This document shows positions 8,561 through 17,633 of a stretch of DNA of 64,000 bases, piece after piece. The stretch spans positions 1-64,000 of the forward strand of contig NZ_CAHJWJ010000013.1 of NCBI RefSeq assembly GCF_903642285.1. Reading direction: 5' to 3'. Below the pieces are notes generated by a model that did no database searches, was not told the origin of the DNA, and saw nothing but the letters and a program-made list of their open reading frames with translations. The translations under genes and the position numbers were made by a program. Each line of letters begins with the position of its first letter. Position 1 is the stretch's first letter. This DNA is from Sphingomonas bacterium. GTDB lineage: Bacteria; Pseudomonadota; Alphaproteobacteria; Sphingomonadales; Sphingomonadaceae.

Positions 8561-10255
8561 TCATTCGGAAAAGCCCGGCATGGCGGCGGGCTGACCCTTT
8601 TTGGGGACGACCGCCTTGGGGGCGGAATCACGAAGCGCGTCGGGCGACGGCGCGGGCAAAGCGGGTGCCGCCCCGCCGATCGCCAGCGGCGGCGCGCTGG
8701 GTGCCATCGTCGGGACGGGACGCTTCGCGCCCGTGACGCCGCCGCCGAGGTCGCCCTTGAACACGCGGCCCAGGTCGGTCGGTGCCCGGCTGCCGTCGGT
8801 AGGCAGGACGATGTCGGACGGATTCTGTACCGGCCTCACGAGATACGGCGTGATGACGATCATCAACTCGGTCTCGTTGCGCTTCCATGCGTTCGAGCGG
8901 AACAATGCGCCGAGCACCGGCACGTCGCCTAGCCCGGGTGCCTTGTCGATCGAATTGGCATTGTCGTTCGAGATCAGGCCACCGATGACCATGCTCTGGC
9001 CGGACCCCAGTTCGAGCGTGGTTTCCGCGCGTCGTGTGGTCAGGCCGGGAATTGACACGCCATTCAGGGTCACCGCACCGGCCGCCGACAGTTGCGACAC
9101 TTCCGGGCGGACGCGCAGCGAGATGCGGCCGTCGGACAACACCGTCGGCGTGTAGGAGAGGCTGATACCATATTGCTTGTATTCGATCGATACCGCGCCA
9201 AGGCCCTGGCTGACGGGGATCGGGATCTCACCGCCCGCGAGGAAACTGGCCGTCTCACCGGACATAGCCGTCAGGTTGGGCTGTGCGAGGGTCGTCACTT
9301 GACCATCGGTCTCGCCCAGATCGAGCGAACTGAGCAGGTCCATCCCAAGCGCATGGCCCGCAAGACCGAGCACGGTGCCGGCACCGGTGCTGCTGCCCGG
9401 GAAGGTATATTGCGTGGCGCCCGGCAGTAGGCCGCTGGCGGTCGCGGGTATCGACAAGCCGTTTGCGTCGACGGGGGCACCGTTGACATAGCGCGCGACG
9501 GGATTGCCCGTCACCGTCGTAATGCCACCGCCGGCGCGGCCTGATGCGATCCCGAAGATCGCACCGCTGCCGTTCTGTCGGTTCTGCAGATTGATGCCGA
9601 TATTTTTAACAAACGACCGGCTGACCTCGGCGATGCGGACCTGCAGGTTCACCTGCAACGGCGTTGCCGTCTTCAGTCGATTGATGACCGCGATCTTCAA
9701 CACCGCACCGGGTGTCGTCACGTCGACGCCGGGGTTCAGCAGTGACGCCACCAGCTGCTGGGCCTGCACCGAGTCCGCGGGCGAGGCGACGGTGCCGGTC
9801 AGCACCGCCATCTGGCCGACATTCAGGATCCTTATGTTCGCATCCGGCATCGCCGCCTTCAGCATCGCGTCGACCGACGTGATGTTCTGGCTGACGCGGA
9901 CGTTCGCGGAATAGACGACCGCACCACTTGCACTGGTCGCGAAAACCGTCGCTTCGCCGAATGCCTTGCCGAACAGGTGGATTCTGCGGGCATTGTCGAC
10001 ATAGACGTCGGCGACGTCGGGGGCGGAGACCCAGATGTCGCTGACCGCAACCGGCAGGTTGATCAGTTCGCCCTGGCCGATCGACAGCAGGACGTTGCGT
10101 GTCGGTCGCTCGGCCGTCGGCGGCAACTGGCGAACGCCGGCAGCATGGCCGGTGCGACTGCGTACCGGTGCGGCGACCGCGATGCACGATCCGGCCACCA
10201 GGGCCGTCGCGACGCCCGCGGTCAGCGACCGGTGCAGGAAAGCTGGGATCGTCAT
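8561..10255 (-). CDS. cpaC: Tad pilus outer-membrane secretin CpaC/RcpA
   Basis: Secretin that forms the outer-membrane channel for the Flp pilus. About 564 residues from the ATG at 10255, directly after the cpaB stop. Residues about 1-30 are a signal peptide (SLTAGVATALVAGSCIAVAA). An N-terminal pilus domain follows (LLSIGQGELINLPVAVSDIWVSAPDVADVYV), then a BON-like region (GTVASPADSVQAQQLV). The secretin core has VNLQVRIAEVSRSFVKNIGI, GQVTTLAQPNLTAMSGETASFLAGGEIPIPV and ELGSGQSMVIGGLIS, the conserved closing motif. The C-terminus is Pro/Ala-rich and probably disordered. Confidence 0.95.
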   Translation of the reverse strand: MTIPAFLHRSLTAGVATALVAGSCIAVAAPVRSRTGHAAGVRQLPPTAERPTRNVLLSIGQGELINLPVAVSDIWVSAPDVADVYVDNARRIHLFGKAFGEATVFATSASGAVVYSANVRVSQNITSVDAMLKAAMPDANIRILNVGQMAVLTGTVASPADSVQAQQLVASLLNPGVDVTTPGAVLKIAVINRLKTATPLQVNLQVRIAEVSRSFVKNIGINLQNRQNGSGAIFGIASGRAGGGITTVTGNPVARYVNGAPVDANGLSIPATASGLLPGATQYTFPGSSTGAGTVLGLAGHALGMDLLSSLDLGETDGQVTTLAQPNLTAMSGETASFLAGGEIPIPVSQGLGAVSIEYKQYGISLSYTPTVLSDGRISLRVRPEVSQLSAAGAVTLNGVSIPGLTTRRAETTLELGSGQSMVIGGLISNDNANSIDKAPGLGDVPVLGALFRSNAWKRNETELMIVITPYLVRPVQNPSDIVLPTDGSRAPTDLGRVFKGDLGGGVTGAKRPVPTMAPSAPPLAIGGAAPALPAPSPDALRDSAPKAVVPKKGQPAAMPGFSE

Positions 10256-10256
10256 G

Positions 10257-11348
10257 TCAGTTCTTCCCCCCGACCGTAACGGCCGTGACTTTGGCATCGG
10301 AGCCGTCTGCGGGCTTGCGGGTCACCGTCAGGGTGACCGCGCCTACCGGGACGGCGGTGGCAGTGCTGCCGCGTGCGACGTGGACAAGATCGCCCGATAC
10401 TGCGGCCGTTGTGGACCCGGGGGCCAGGGCGTTGACCCCGCCAACGCCGGGTGCGCTTTCGGCCTTGCCCGGCACCGTGCTGCGCTGGAAGCGCGAGACG
10501 TCGGCACCCGTTGCGAACGAATTGGCTCCGCTCTGCGGCTGACCGGCGACCTGGGCCAGCATCGCCCGCTCCGCCTTGGGATCGGTGCCAGCCGGCACCT
10601 TGATCCGGCCGGAGGCGATCGCCTCTTCCAGCTGCGAAGAATTGTCTGCGATCGATCGGAGCGACAGCGACAGCGATCCGACCGTCTGCGCAACGGCGAT
10701 CTGCTCCGCGATCTTGGGCGTCGCCTCGACCGTCACGGTGCCGAAGGTCTTGACTTGGGTCTTGCCGTCTTCGCCGACGGCATTGTCGGTGCGCTGATCG
10801 GTCGCCAGCACGCGCAGGTTGCGCAGAACGGTTTCCGAAACCTTCAGCGGCGATCCGTCACCGCCGCCCGATACCGACTGCGTCAGCACGAGGTCGATGC
10901 GGTCGCCCGGGAATACGAAGCCTGCGACCGCGCTCTGGGTCGACACGGGGAAGGTGACCGCGCGCATGCCCGGTCCGAGCGCGGCGGCCAGAAAGCCGCG
11001 ATCGCCCGGCTTCACCAGCGCGCCCTGCGTGACCGGTTGACCCGCGGTGATGGCGTTACGGACGACTGTGCCCTGCAACGAATGGAGATCGGTCCGGGCG
11101 CGAAGATAATAGGCGTTGTCGACCAGTTCCTTCGGCCAGGGCTGGAATTTGAGTGCGGTCGCGTCGAGGATGGTGCCGACGGGCAATGCGCGGGTCGCGA
11201 CCAGCACTTCCGGGCCATCGATCACGACCGCCGTCGCGGCGTTCGCGCGCGGCGTTGCACTGCCTGCGATCATCGACCGCGCGAAGAACGCGGTAATCCC
11301 GGCGACGAACAACGCGCCGATCAGGAGTACGAGCTTGCGACTATCCAT
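10257..11348 (-). CDS. cpaB: Tad pilus assembly protein CpaB/RcpC
   Basis: Periplasmic SAF-domain protein of the Tad pilus, anchored by one N-terminal helix (LVLLIGALFVAGITAFFA, about residues 6-23). The SAF domain is recognisable by VLVATRALPVGTILDATALKFQPWP and GDRGFLAAALGPGMRAVTFPVS, followed by the CpaB conserved region FPGDRIDLVLTQ...SETVLRNLRVLATDQ. At 363 residues it is slightly longer than average because of a Gly/Ala/Val-rich C-terminal extension after about residue 260. It starts 51 bp downstream of the cpaA stop and abuts cpaC. Confidence 0.94.
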   Translation of the reverse strand: MDSRKLVLLIGALFVAGITAFFARSMIAGSATPRANAATAVVIDGPEVLVATRALPVGTILDATALKFQPWPKELVDNAYYLRARTDLHSLQGTVVRNAITAGQPVTQGALVKPGDRGFLAAALGPGMRAVTFPVSTQSAVAGFVFPGDRIDLVLTQSVSGGGDGSPLKVSETVLRNLRVLATDQRTDNAVGEDGKTQVKTFGTVTVEATPKIAEQIAVAQTVGSLSLSLRSIADNSSQLEEAIASGRIKVPAGTDPKAERAMLAQVAGQPQSGANSFATGADVSRFQRSTVPGKAESAPGVGGVNALAPGSTTAAVSGDLVHVARGSTATAVPVGAVTLTVTRKPADGSDAKVTAVTVGGKN

Positions 11349-11399
11349 CTCTCAACAGGCCTTTCGGGCTACGCCGGGGGGTGAAACCGACGTTAATCA

Positions 11400-11873
11400 T
11401 CACGATAATTGGTTAAGGATCGGTTCGCGGATCGTGACGATCGCTGCGAACGCGATCGCGACGCCGTACGGGATCTCGATATTGCCGCTACGGCGACGCA
11501 GCCGTTGCTCGGCGATCAGGGCAAGCGTGATCGCGCCGCCCGCCAGCGACATCGCGACCAGCATCGCGACGAACCCGCCGAACGGGAGCCACAGCGCGAG
11601 CGCGGCGATCAGTTTCACGTCGCCGCCGCCCATCCAGCCGAAATGGAACGCGGCGGCGAAGATCGCGAAGACGCCGATCGCCAGACCGATCTGGGCCGCG
11701 ACGTCGGGCCACGGATACAGCCCGTTCGCCCACCACCAGACCGGCGCGAGCAGAACGATCGCGCCGGTTTTCCAGTTCGCGATCTCGCGGCGGCGAATAT
11801 CCTCCAGCCCTGCCCACAAGAGCAGCGCGATCAACGCGACGAACGGCACCACGACGGAAACGAACCCATGCAT
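11400..11873 (-). CDS. cpaA: prepilin peptidase CpaA (A24 family)
   Basis: Membrane aspartic protease that removes the leader peptide from Flp prepilin and pseudopilins. From the ATG at 11873 it has 157 residues, the short TadV/CpaA form without the methylase domain; an upstream start at 11924 would add an unlikely polar extension. Both catalytic aspartates are visible: Asp25 in GLEDIRRREI, and Asp85 in GWMGGGDVK, the GxGD motif. Five to six hydrophobic segments span the rest. It is the first gene of the pilus operon and is divergent from the hydrolase at 11924. Confidence 0.93.
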   Translation of the reverse strand: MHGFVSVVVPFVALIALLLWAGLEDIRRREIANWKTGAIVLLAPVWWWANGLYPWPDVAAQIGLAIGVFAIFAAAFHFGWMGGGDVKLIAALALWLPFGGFVAMLVAMSLAGGAITLALIAEQRLRRRSGNIEIPYGVAIAFAAIVTIREPILNQLS

Positions 11874-11923
11874 GACGGATGGTTCTAGACGCGAGGGCTT
11901 ATGAAACCGTAACCGTGCCCGCA

Positions 11924-12862
11924 ATGGATCGCACCAGCCCCAATCGCCGCACGATTCCCGCCGGCGCGCAGCTTTCGACCTGGACCGCGCCCGATGGCTG
12001 GTCGCTGCGCCGGTTCGACTGGCGGGGCCGCGGCGAGCGGGGCCGTTTGCTGTTCCTGACCGGTCGCGGCGATTTCATCGAAAAATATATCGAGACGTTC
12101 GCGCATTTCGTGGGGTGCGGCTGGTCCGTGACCGCATTCGACTGGCGCGGGCAGGGTGGGTCCGGGCGATTCGGAGCCAATCCACGAATCGGTCACATCG
12201 CCGATTTCGACATATTGGTACGCGATCTGACGGCGTTTTGGGCGGAATGGGCTGCGGAGCCCGGTCCACGCGTCGTGCTCGGACATTCCCTGGGCGGGCA
12301 CCTCGTCCACCGCGCTCTGGTGGAAGGTGCGATCGATCCGCAGGCGGCCGTGCTGGTCGCGCCGATGCTCGGGCTGAAGGCACCGCTCGGCGCGGCGCTG
12401 AGCGGCTGGGTCGCGCATATGCTGGCCGGGCGCGGCGACCCCGCGCGCGCGGCATGGAAGGAGGGCGAGCGGCCCGGTTCGCGGCTCTCTCGTCAGGCGC
12501 TATTGACCCACGACCCGGCGCGCTATGCCGACGAGCAGTTCTGGCTCGATTGCTGTCCGGAACTGAAGCTCGGGCCGCCCAGCTGGGCATGGCTCGCGGA
12601 GGCGTTCGCCTCGACCGCCGCGGTCGCGCGCGATCCGCGGTTGGCAGCGATGCCGGTTCCCGTACTGATGCTGCTAGCCGATCGCGATGCGCTGATCGAC
12701 TCGCGCGCGGCACGGCGGATCGCGCGGGTTATGGCCGACGCGACCGTTGTTCGGTTCGGTGCCGAATCGGCGCACGAGATCCTGCGCGAGGCGGACGGGG
12801 TGCGCGACCGCGCGCTGGCGGCGATCGACCGGTTTCTCGACGCGCGGGCACCTCGCGCATGA
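11924..12862 (+). CDS. alpha/beta hydrolase (lysophospholipase / monoacylglycerol lipase type)
   Basis: Cytosolic or membrane-associated serine hydrolase of the PldB/Hydrolase_4 group, probably cleaving lysophospholipids or monoacylglycerols; the substrate is inferred from family only. 312 residues from the ATG at 11924. Motifs: FDWRGQGGSGR early strand-helix region, nucleophile elbow GHSLGG with Ser122, a late acid in LLADRDALID, and a histidine in ESAHEIL. The lid-like segment between about residues 155 and 215 is Trp- and Pro-rich. The last codon overlaps the ATG of the next gene by four bases (ATGA), so the two are translationally coupled. Confidence 0.88.
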   Translation: MDRTSPNRRTIPAGAQLSTWTAPDGWSLRRFDWRGRGERGRLLFLTGRGDFIEKYIETFAHFVGCGWSVTAFDWRGQGGSGRFGANPRIGHIADFDILVRDLTAFWAEWAAEPGPRVVLGHSLGGHLVHRALVEGAIDPQAAVLVAPMLGLKAPLGAALSGWVAHMLAGRGDPARAAWKEGERPGSRLSRQALLTHDPARYADEQFWLDCCPELKLGPPSWAWLAEAFASTAAVARDPRLAAMPVPVLMLLADRDALIDSRAARRIARVMADATVVRFGAESAHEILREADGVRDRALAAIDRFLDARAPRA

Positions 12863-13944
12863 CCTACGATATCGCGATCGTCGGCGCAGGGATCGCGGGT
12901 GCGACGCTGGCCGCCGCTCTGGCCCCTCATGCGAGCGTGCTGCTGCTCGAATCCGAATCGATGCCGGGGATGCACGCCACCGGCCGCTCCGCCGCCTTCT
13001 GGTCGGAAACCTACGGCGGTCCCGGCATCCAGCCGCTCACCTCCGCGTCCGGCCCCGCACTGCGCACCGGCGGCTTCGTCGATCCGCTCGGTTCGCTGCA
13101 TATCGGGCGGGCGGGGGATGCGGGCGCGATCGATGCGATGCTGACGGCGTTCGCCGGCTCGGGGGTCGATCTTCGCCGGGTCGATCCCTCGGGCCTCGTG
13201 CCGGGATTGCGCGCCGATTGGACGCTCGGTGTCGCCGAACCCAGCTGCGCCTATATCGACGTCGCCGCGCTTCATGCCGATGCGCTGGCGACCGCGCGGC
13301 GCGGCGGGGCGATGCTGGTGACCCATGCCGAATTGTCCGCGGCGACCCGGCAGGACGGTCGCTGGTCGATCGCCACGCGCGCCGGGGGGTTCGACGCGAC
13401 CATCCTCGTCGACGCGGCAGGTGCCTGGGCGGATGTCGTCGCCGTGCGGGCGGGGGTCGCGCCGATCGGCATCCGTGCCTATCGCCGGACGCTGGTGCAG
13501 CTTCGTACCGATCCCCCGGCTCCTGCCGGGCTGCCGCATGTCGCGGACATATCGGGGCGCTTCTATTTCAAGCCCGAGCCCGGCGGACGCCTGTGGCTCA
13601 GCCCGCATGACGAGATCCCGAGCGATCCGTGCGACGCGCAACCCGAAGAGCTGGACGTCGCGGTCGCGATCGACCGATTCGAGGGCGTGGTCGACTGGCG
13701 TGTCGAAGCGGTCGAACGGCGCTGGGCCGGCCTGCGCAGCTTCGCGCCGGACCGGTTGCCGGTGTACGGCTTCGACCCCGCCGCGCCCGGTTTTTTCTGG
13801 TTTGCGGGACAAGGCGGCTTCGGCATCCAGACCGCGCCCGCAGCGGCGATGCTGGCGGCGTCGATCCTGTTGGGCCATGCGCCGGACCAGGCGGTCGCGG
13901 AGATCGATCCGGGGCGGTACGGGGTCTCGCGGTTCGTTCGTTGA
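12859..13944 (+). CDS. FAD-dependent oxidoreductase (DAO/DadA-like)
   Basis: Flavoprotein of the D-amino-acid oxidase superfamily. 361 residues. An N-terminal Rossmann FAD motif (IAIVGAGIAGATLA, residues 4-17) leads on to an E-containing strand end (LLLESE). The sequence ATGRSAAFWSE matches the DAO-family region that contacts FAD. A C-terminal FAD-contact segment reads FFWFAGQGGFGIQTAPAAA. The substrate is unknown: glycerol-3-phosphate-, sarcosine- or D-amino-acid-like compounds are all possible. The start overlaps the hydrolase stop by four bases. A palindrome at 13970-13997 separates it from the convergent rnhA. Confidence 0.88.
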   Translation: MTYDIAIVGAGIAGATLAAALAPHASVLLLESESMPGMHATGRSAAFWSETYGGPGIQPLTSASGPALRTGGFVDPLGSLHIGRAGDAGAIDAMLTAFAGSGVDLRRVDPSGLVPGLRADWTLGVAEPSCAYIDVAALHADALATARRGGAMLVTHAELSAATRQDGRWSIATRAGGFDATILVDAAGAWADVVAVRAGVAPIGIRAYRRTLVQLRTDPPAPAGLPHVADISGRFYFKPEPGGRLWLSPHDEIPSDPCDAQPEELDVAVAIDRFEGVVDWRVEAVERRWAGLRSFAPDRLPVYGFDPAAPGFFWFAGQGGFGIQTAPAAAMLAASILLGHAPDQAVAEIDPGRYGVSRFVR

Positions 13945-13969
13945 GGGAACCGAGCGACCGGCATTTCTC

Positions 13970-13997
13970 CGTAACCCCGGGTCAAGCCCGGGGTGAC
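13970..13997. terminator. palindromic repeat / probable bidirectional terminator
   Basis: CCCCGGGTCAAGCCCGGGG (13975-13993) is a compact hairpin flanked by CGTAA and TGACG. It lies between two convergent genes and belongs to the same CGTCA...TGACG palindrome style as those at 4108, 19176, 28455 and 38582. Confidence 0.55.
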
Positions 13998-14016
13998 GAG
14001 AGTTGGTTGCGTTTCG

Positions 14017-14472
14017 TCAGCGCGCACGCCCCCCGCTCGCCGTCACCGCCGCGTCGCTCGCCAGCCGGTCGCAACGTTCGTTGTCCGGGTGCCCGGCATG
14101 GCCCTTGACCCATTTCCAGTCGATCACGTGCGGCCCCGCGGCGGCGAGCAAGGCCTGCCATAGCTCGGCGTTCTTCACCGGTTTCTTGTCCGCGGTACGC
14201 CAGCCGTTGCGCTGCCAACCGTGAATCCACTTGGTCAGGCCGTCCATGACATACCGGCTGTCGGTCGACAGCGTCACCGCGCAGGGCCGGCTGAGCGCCT
14301 TCAGTGCCTCGATCGCGGCGGTCAGCTCCATGCGGTTGTTGGTCGTCAGCGCCTCGCCGCCCGACAATTCCTTCTCGTGCGCGCCGCTGCGGATCAGCGC
14401 GCCCCAGCCGCCCGGGCCGGGATTGCCCTTGCACGCGCCGTCGGTGGCGATCTCGACACGAGTGAGCGTCAT
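14017..14472 (-). CDS. rnhA: ribonuclease HI
   Basis: Endonuclease that degrades the RNA strand of RNA-DNA hybrids, used in primer and R-loop removal. 151 residues, the normal bacterial length. The start [16 protein letters not shown] holds the first catalytic Asp (Asp11); NNRMEL provides the Glu, LSTDSRYV the second Asp, and [14 protein letters not shown] the His and last Asp. The ATG at 14472 overlaps the thrB stop by four bases, a coupling seen in several alphaproteobacteria. Confidence 0.96.
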   Translation of the reverse strand: MTLTRVEIATDGACKGNPGPGGWGALIRSGAHEKELSGGEALTTNNRMELTAAIEALKALSRPCAVTLSTDSRYVMDGLTKWIHGWQRNGWRTADKKPVKNAELWQALLAAAGPHVIDWKWVKGHAGHPDNERCDRLASDAAVTASGGRAR

Positions 14473-15419
14473 CCGAACACGTCCTGCGTCTCGTAGGTTT
14501 CGAGCCGACGCAGATAGGCGAGCGGATCCTTGCGGGTCACCAGCGCATCGGCGGGCGTGTTCAGCCAATCCCAGGCCCGCGTCAGCAGGAAGCGAAGGCA
14601 CGCTCCGCGCGCCAGCACCGGCAACGCCGCCCGTTCCGCGGCGGACAGGTCGAACCGCGTCGCATAGCCATCGATCAGCGCCTGTCCGATCGCCGGATCG
14701 TAGTTCCGCCCGGCACCGTCGAAGCACCATGATGTGTGAATGACCGCCAGGTCGTAGGCGCGGATGTCGGTGCAGGCGAAATAGAAATCGATGACCCCCG
14801 TCACCGTGTCGCCCAGCATCAGGACGTTGTCGGGAAACAGATCCGAATGGATCGCGGCGACCGGCAGGTCGGACGGCCAGGCACCGACGACGCTCGCCAG
14901 CGCACGCTCGACCCGGTCGAACATGCCGGGCGCGATCGCATCCATGTCTCGGCCGCAGCGCGCCAGCATCGCGGGCCAGTCGCCGATGCCCAGCGGGTTG
15001 CGCCGCGTCTGTCCGAAGGTGGCGAGGCTCGTGTGGAGATCGCCAAGCGCGGCACCCGCCGCATGCGCCTGTCCCGCGGTCGGATGCGATACGGACACGC
15101 CGTCCAGGAATTCGATGAGGCACGCCGGACGCCCCGCCAGCATCTGTACCGCGACGCCCGTCCGATCCGGCAGCGCGCGCGGTACCGGATTTCCGTCGGC
15201 TGCGAGGTGATCGAGCATCGCCAGGAAGAAGGGCAGGTCCCGGGTCTCTGTCCGCTCCTCGTACAGCGTCAGGATGAAACGCTCGCGATCGGTATCGACC
15301 AGATAGTTGCTGTTCTGCACACCCTCCGCGATCCCCTTGGCGGACCGCAGGTGGCCGTGATCGTAGCGCGACAGGAACTCCGCCAGCGCCTCCGCGGAGA
15401 CCTGGGTGTAGACGGCCAT
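14469..15419 (-). CDS. thrB: homoserine kinase (APH-fold type)
   Basis: Phosphorylates L-homoserine to O-phosphohomoserine in threonine synthesis. 316 residues, the length of the aminoglycoside-phosphotransferase-fold ThrB of proteobacteria rather than the GHMP-kinase form. Conserved points: MAVYTQVS start, [13 protein letters not shown] (glycine-rich nucleotide region), catalytic loop IHSDLFPDN, and metal-binding IDFYFA. It lies 11 bp downstream of ispH on the same strand and is coupled to rnhA, so the three form an operon ispH-thrB-rnhA. Confidence 0.95.
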   Translation of the reverse strand: MAVYTQVSAEALAEFLSRYDHGHLRSAKGIAEGVQNSNYLVDTDRERFILTLYEERTETRDLPFFLAMLDHLAADGNPVPRALPDRTGVAVQMLAGRPACLIEFLDGVSVSHPTAGQAHAAGAALGDLHTSLATFGQTRRNPLGIGDWPAMLARCGRDMDAIAPGMFDRVERALASVVGAWPSDLPVAAIHSDLFPDNVLMLGDTVTGVIDFYFACTDIRAYDLAVIHTSWCFDGAGRNYDPAIGQALIDGYATRFDLSAAERAALPVLARGACLRFLLTRAWDWLNTPADALVTRKDPLAYLRRLETYETQDVFG

Positions 15420-15430
15420 CCGCTAAACGC

Positions 15431-16405
15431 TCAGGCGGCGGCTTCGAGGCCGCGGGGCAGCTTGAACGCGACCGTCTCGCGCGTCGTCTCGACCTCGCGT
15501 TCGACGATCTCGTAACGAGTCGCCAATAACGCGATGACTTCGCGGACCAGGATCTCCGGCGCGGACGCGCCCGCGGTCAGGCCTAATGTGCGGACTCCGT
15601 CGAGAAGGCTCCAGTCGAGATCGGCGGCGCGCTGCAACAGCCGCGCCCGCACCCCTTCGCGTTCGGCCACTTCGACGAGGCGAACCGAATTGGAGGAATT
15701 GGGCGCGCCGATCACGAGCATCGCGTCGCATTCCGCCGCGATCGCCTTCACCGCGGACTGCCGGTTCGACGTCGCGTAGCAGATGTCCTCGCCACGCGGC
15801 GGCTGCATCTCGGGAAAGCGGCGCTGCAACACCGCGACGACGGCGGCGGTGTCGTCCACCGACAGCGTCGTCTGCGTCAGGAAGGCGAGGTTCGCCGGGT
15901 CCGCAGGCATGAACAGTTCGGCATCGGCCGCGGTCTCGATCAGCGACATCGCCCCCGCCGGTACCTGACCGAACGTGCCGATGACTTCGGGGTGCCCGGC
16001 ATGGCCGATGAAGACGATGTGGCGGCCCGCGGCGACGAGCCGTTCGGCCTGACGATGGACCTTGGATACCAGCGGACAGGTCGCGTCGAGATAGTCCAGT
16101 CCTCGACCCTGCGCCTCGACCGGTACCGACTTCGGAACGCCATGCGCGGAAAAGACGACGGGTGCACCATCGGGGACCTCGTCCAGTTCCTCGACGAAGA
16201 TCGCGCCTTTTTCGCGCAGCGCATCGACCACGTAGCGGTTGTGCACGATTTCGTGGCGGACATAGACCGGCGCGCCATGTTTTTCGATCGCCAGTTCGAC
16301 GATCCGGATGGCGCGATCGACACCCGCACAGAAGCCTCGCGGTGCTGCGATCACCAATTCGAGCACCGGCTTGAACGCGGATTTTGTGTCGATGACCATG
16401 ATCAT
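15431..16405 (-). CDS. ispH: 4-hydroxy-3-methylbut-2-enyl diphosphate reductase
   Basis: Last enzyme of the MEP isoprenoid pathway, a 4Fe-4S protein that makes IPP and DMAPP. 324 residues. The three iron-sulfur cysteines are visible in [25 protein letters not shown] and [14 protein letters not shown]. The substrate-binding [11 protein letters not shown] and [12 protein letters not shown] motifs are also intact. Two in-frame ATGs (16405 and 16399) are possible starts and neither has a strong ribosome-binding site. It heads the ispH-thrB-rnhA group and is divergent from the lipoprotein gene at 16518. Confidence 0.96.
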   Translation of the reverse strand: MIMVIDTKSAFKPVLELVIAAPRGFCAGVDRAIRIVELAIEKHGAPVYVRHEIVHNRYVVDALREKGAIFVEELDEVPDGAPVVFSAHGVPKSVPVEAQGRGLDYLDATCPLVSKVHRQAERLVAAGRHIVFIGHAGHPEVIGTFGQVPAGAMSLIETAADAELFMPADPANLAFLTQTTLSVDDTAAVVAVLQRRFPEMQPPRGEDICYATSNRQSAVKAIAAECDAMLVIGAPNSSNSVRLVEVAEREGVRARLLQRAADLDWSLLDGVRTLGLTAGASAPEILVREVIALLATRYEIVEREVETTRETVAFKLPRGLEAAA

Positions 16406-16517
16406 GCCGTTCTACGCGATTGCTTGCGTGGGCGAAAGCCGGTTCCTATGGTCCCGCCGCCAGCCGGACCGCCCTCGTTCAACCCGGGGTGCGCGCCCGC
16501 GACACGAAAAGGTATGC

Positions 16518-17183
16518 GTGCCCGTGACATTTCCGAAATCCGTCCTCGTCCTGCCGTCCCTGGGTCTTGCTGCCCTCGTCCTGGCGGGTTGCGCCGCCAA
16601 GAAGGGTGAACTGGACGAGACTGGCGGCATCACCGCGATCCGCTCCGCCTGTCCCGTGGTCGGCGTGCCCATCGGCACCGGCGACGTGACGCTGTTCGAC
16701 CCCGCGACCAGCCGCGATTCGACCGCGATCGACGTGACCGCGACGATGACCAACGTGCGGTCGACGTGCAATGACGACGTCGGCGATCAGGTGGCGACCA
16801 ACGTTACCTTCGACATCGACGCCCGCCGCGCGCGAACCGATGGCGCACGCGATGTCGTGTTCCCCTATTTCGTGACGGTCGTTCGCGGCGGCACGGCGGT
16901 CGTCGCCAAGCGAGTCGCCCGGGTGAACGTCCATTTCGACGCCGGACAGGCGCGCGCGCACGCCAGCGGCACCGCGGCCACGTCGATCACCCGGTCGGCC
17001 GCGACGCTGCCCGCCGACGTGAAGGAAAAGCTGACCCACAAGCGCAAGGCGGGCGATGAGGACGCCGCGACCGATCCGCTGACGCTGCCCGAGGTACGCC
17101 GCGCCGTGTTGAGCGTCACGTTCGAGGCGCTGGTCGGTTTCCAGCTGACCGACGACCAATTGAAGTACAACGCGACGCGGTAA
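16518..17183 (+). CDS. putative outer-membrane lipoprotein, unknown function
   Basis: A 221-residue protein whose family I cannot name. The chosen start is the GTG at 16518, five bases after GAAAAGG; a GTG six bases later is an alternative. The N-terminal signal peptide ends in the lipobox LVLAGC, so it should be lipid-anchored. The body is beta-rich with DVTLFDPATSRDSTAIDVTATMTNVRSTC, which suggests a periplasmic beta-sandwich. It is monocistronic: divergent from ispH and separated from gcvT by a repeat and the glycine riboswitch. Confidence 0.8.
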   Translation: MPVTFPKSVLVLPSLGLAALVLAGCAAKKGELDETGGITAIRSACPVVGVPIGTGDVTLFDPATSRDSTAIDVTATMTNVRSTCNDDVGDQVATNVTFDIDARRARTDGARDVVFPYFVTVVRGGTAVVAKRVARVNVHFDAGQARAHASGTAATSITRSAATLPADVKEKLTHKRKAGDEDAATDPLTLPEVRRAVLSVTFEALVGFQLTDDQLKYNATR

Positions 17184-17205
17184 GACGTCGCACTATGATT
17201 AGCCT

Positions 17206-17300
17206 CCCCGGCGAAGGCCGGGGCCCAGTCGCGAGATGTTTACGAGAAGTAGGCCTGCCGTCGACAGGACACGGCGACTGGGCCCCGGCCTTCGCCGGGG
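17206..17300. repeat. long inverted repeat, possible terminator
   Basis: CCCCGGCGAAGGCCGGGG followed by CCCAGTCG on the left is mirrored by CGACTGGG and CCCCGGCCTTCGCCGGGG on the right. The two arms could form a long stem with about 40 bases between them, and each arm is itself a hairpin. It sits between the lipoprotein stop and the glycine riboswitch. Confidence 0.7.
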
Positions 17301-17400
17301 TGGGGTGTTTGTCGGAAAGGTGCGGACACCGATTGACGGCAGCGCGACCCGGCGGCAATGTAGAAATTGTCGATGCCGGGCGACCGGCTGCGACGCGCGC

Positions 17401-17578
17401 GGGAGAGTGTCCTTTCAGGACCGCCGAAGGAGCAACCGCCCCGGAATCTCTCAGGCAACCAGGACCGCGCGGGTCGAATCGACACTCTGGAAAGCGCGCT
17501 CGGGCGATCGGGCGCCACCGAAGGTGTAACCCCGGCGACAGGCCGGGGGAAAGCTCTCAGGTTCCGTGACAGAGGGGG
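17401..17578 (+). ncRNA. tandem glycine riboswitch (gcvT element)
   Basis: Two glycine aptamers in series in the gcv leader. Aptamer 1 (about 17402-17489) has P1 strands GAGAGTGTC and GACACTCT and the core CGCCGAAGGAGCAACCGCCC...GGAATCTCTCAGGCAACCAGGACCG. Aptamer 2 (about 17490-17578) repeats the core as CACCGAAGGTGTAACCCC...GGGGGAAAGCTCTCAGG...ACAGAGG. Both match the glycine riboswitch consensus. Its position 56 bp before gcvT fits glycine-induced expression of the cleavage operon. A TTGACG at 17333 could be the promoter -35. Confidence 0.95.
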
Positions 17579-17633
17579 TTTCGGATCGACCGGCGGATTC
17601 GTCCGCGGCCGACCGCCCTTTGGAGACGGAACG

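Noticed and set aside
12115..12858. Upstream extension of the FAD oxidoreductase frame over the hydrolase gene
   Set aside because: The extension is out of frame with the real hydrolase and lacks family similarity; the Rossmann motif begins right after the ATG at 12859.
17206..17300. Possible insertion sequence end
   Set aside because: No transposase gene and no target duplication visible; simple inverted repeat only.
17367..17633. Upstream extension of the gcvT frame through the riboswitch
   Set aside because: Structured RNA consensus explains this stretch; the conserved T-protein starts at 17634.
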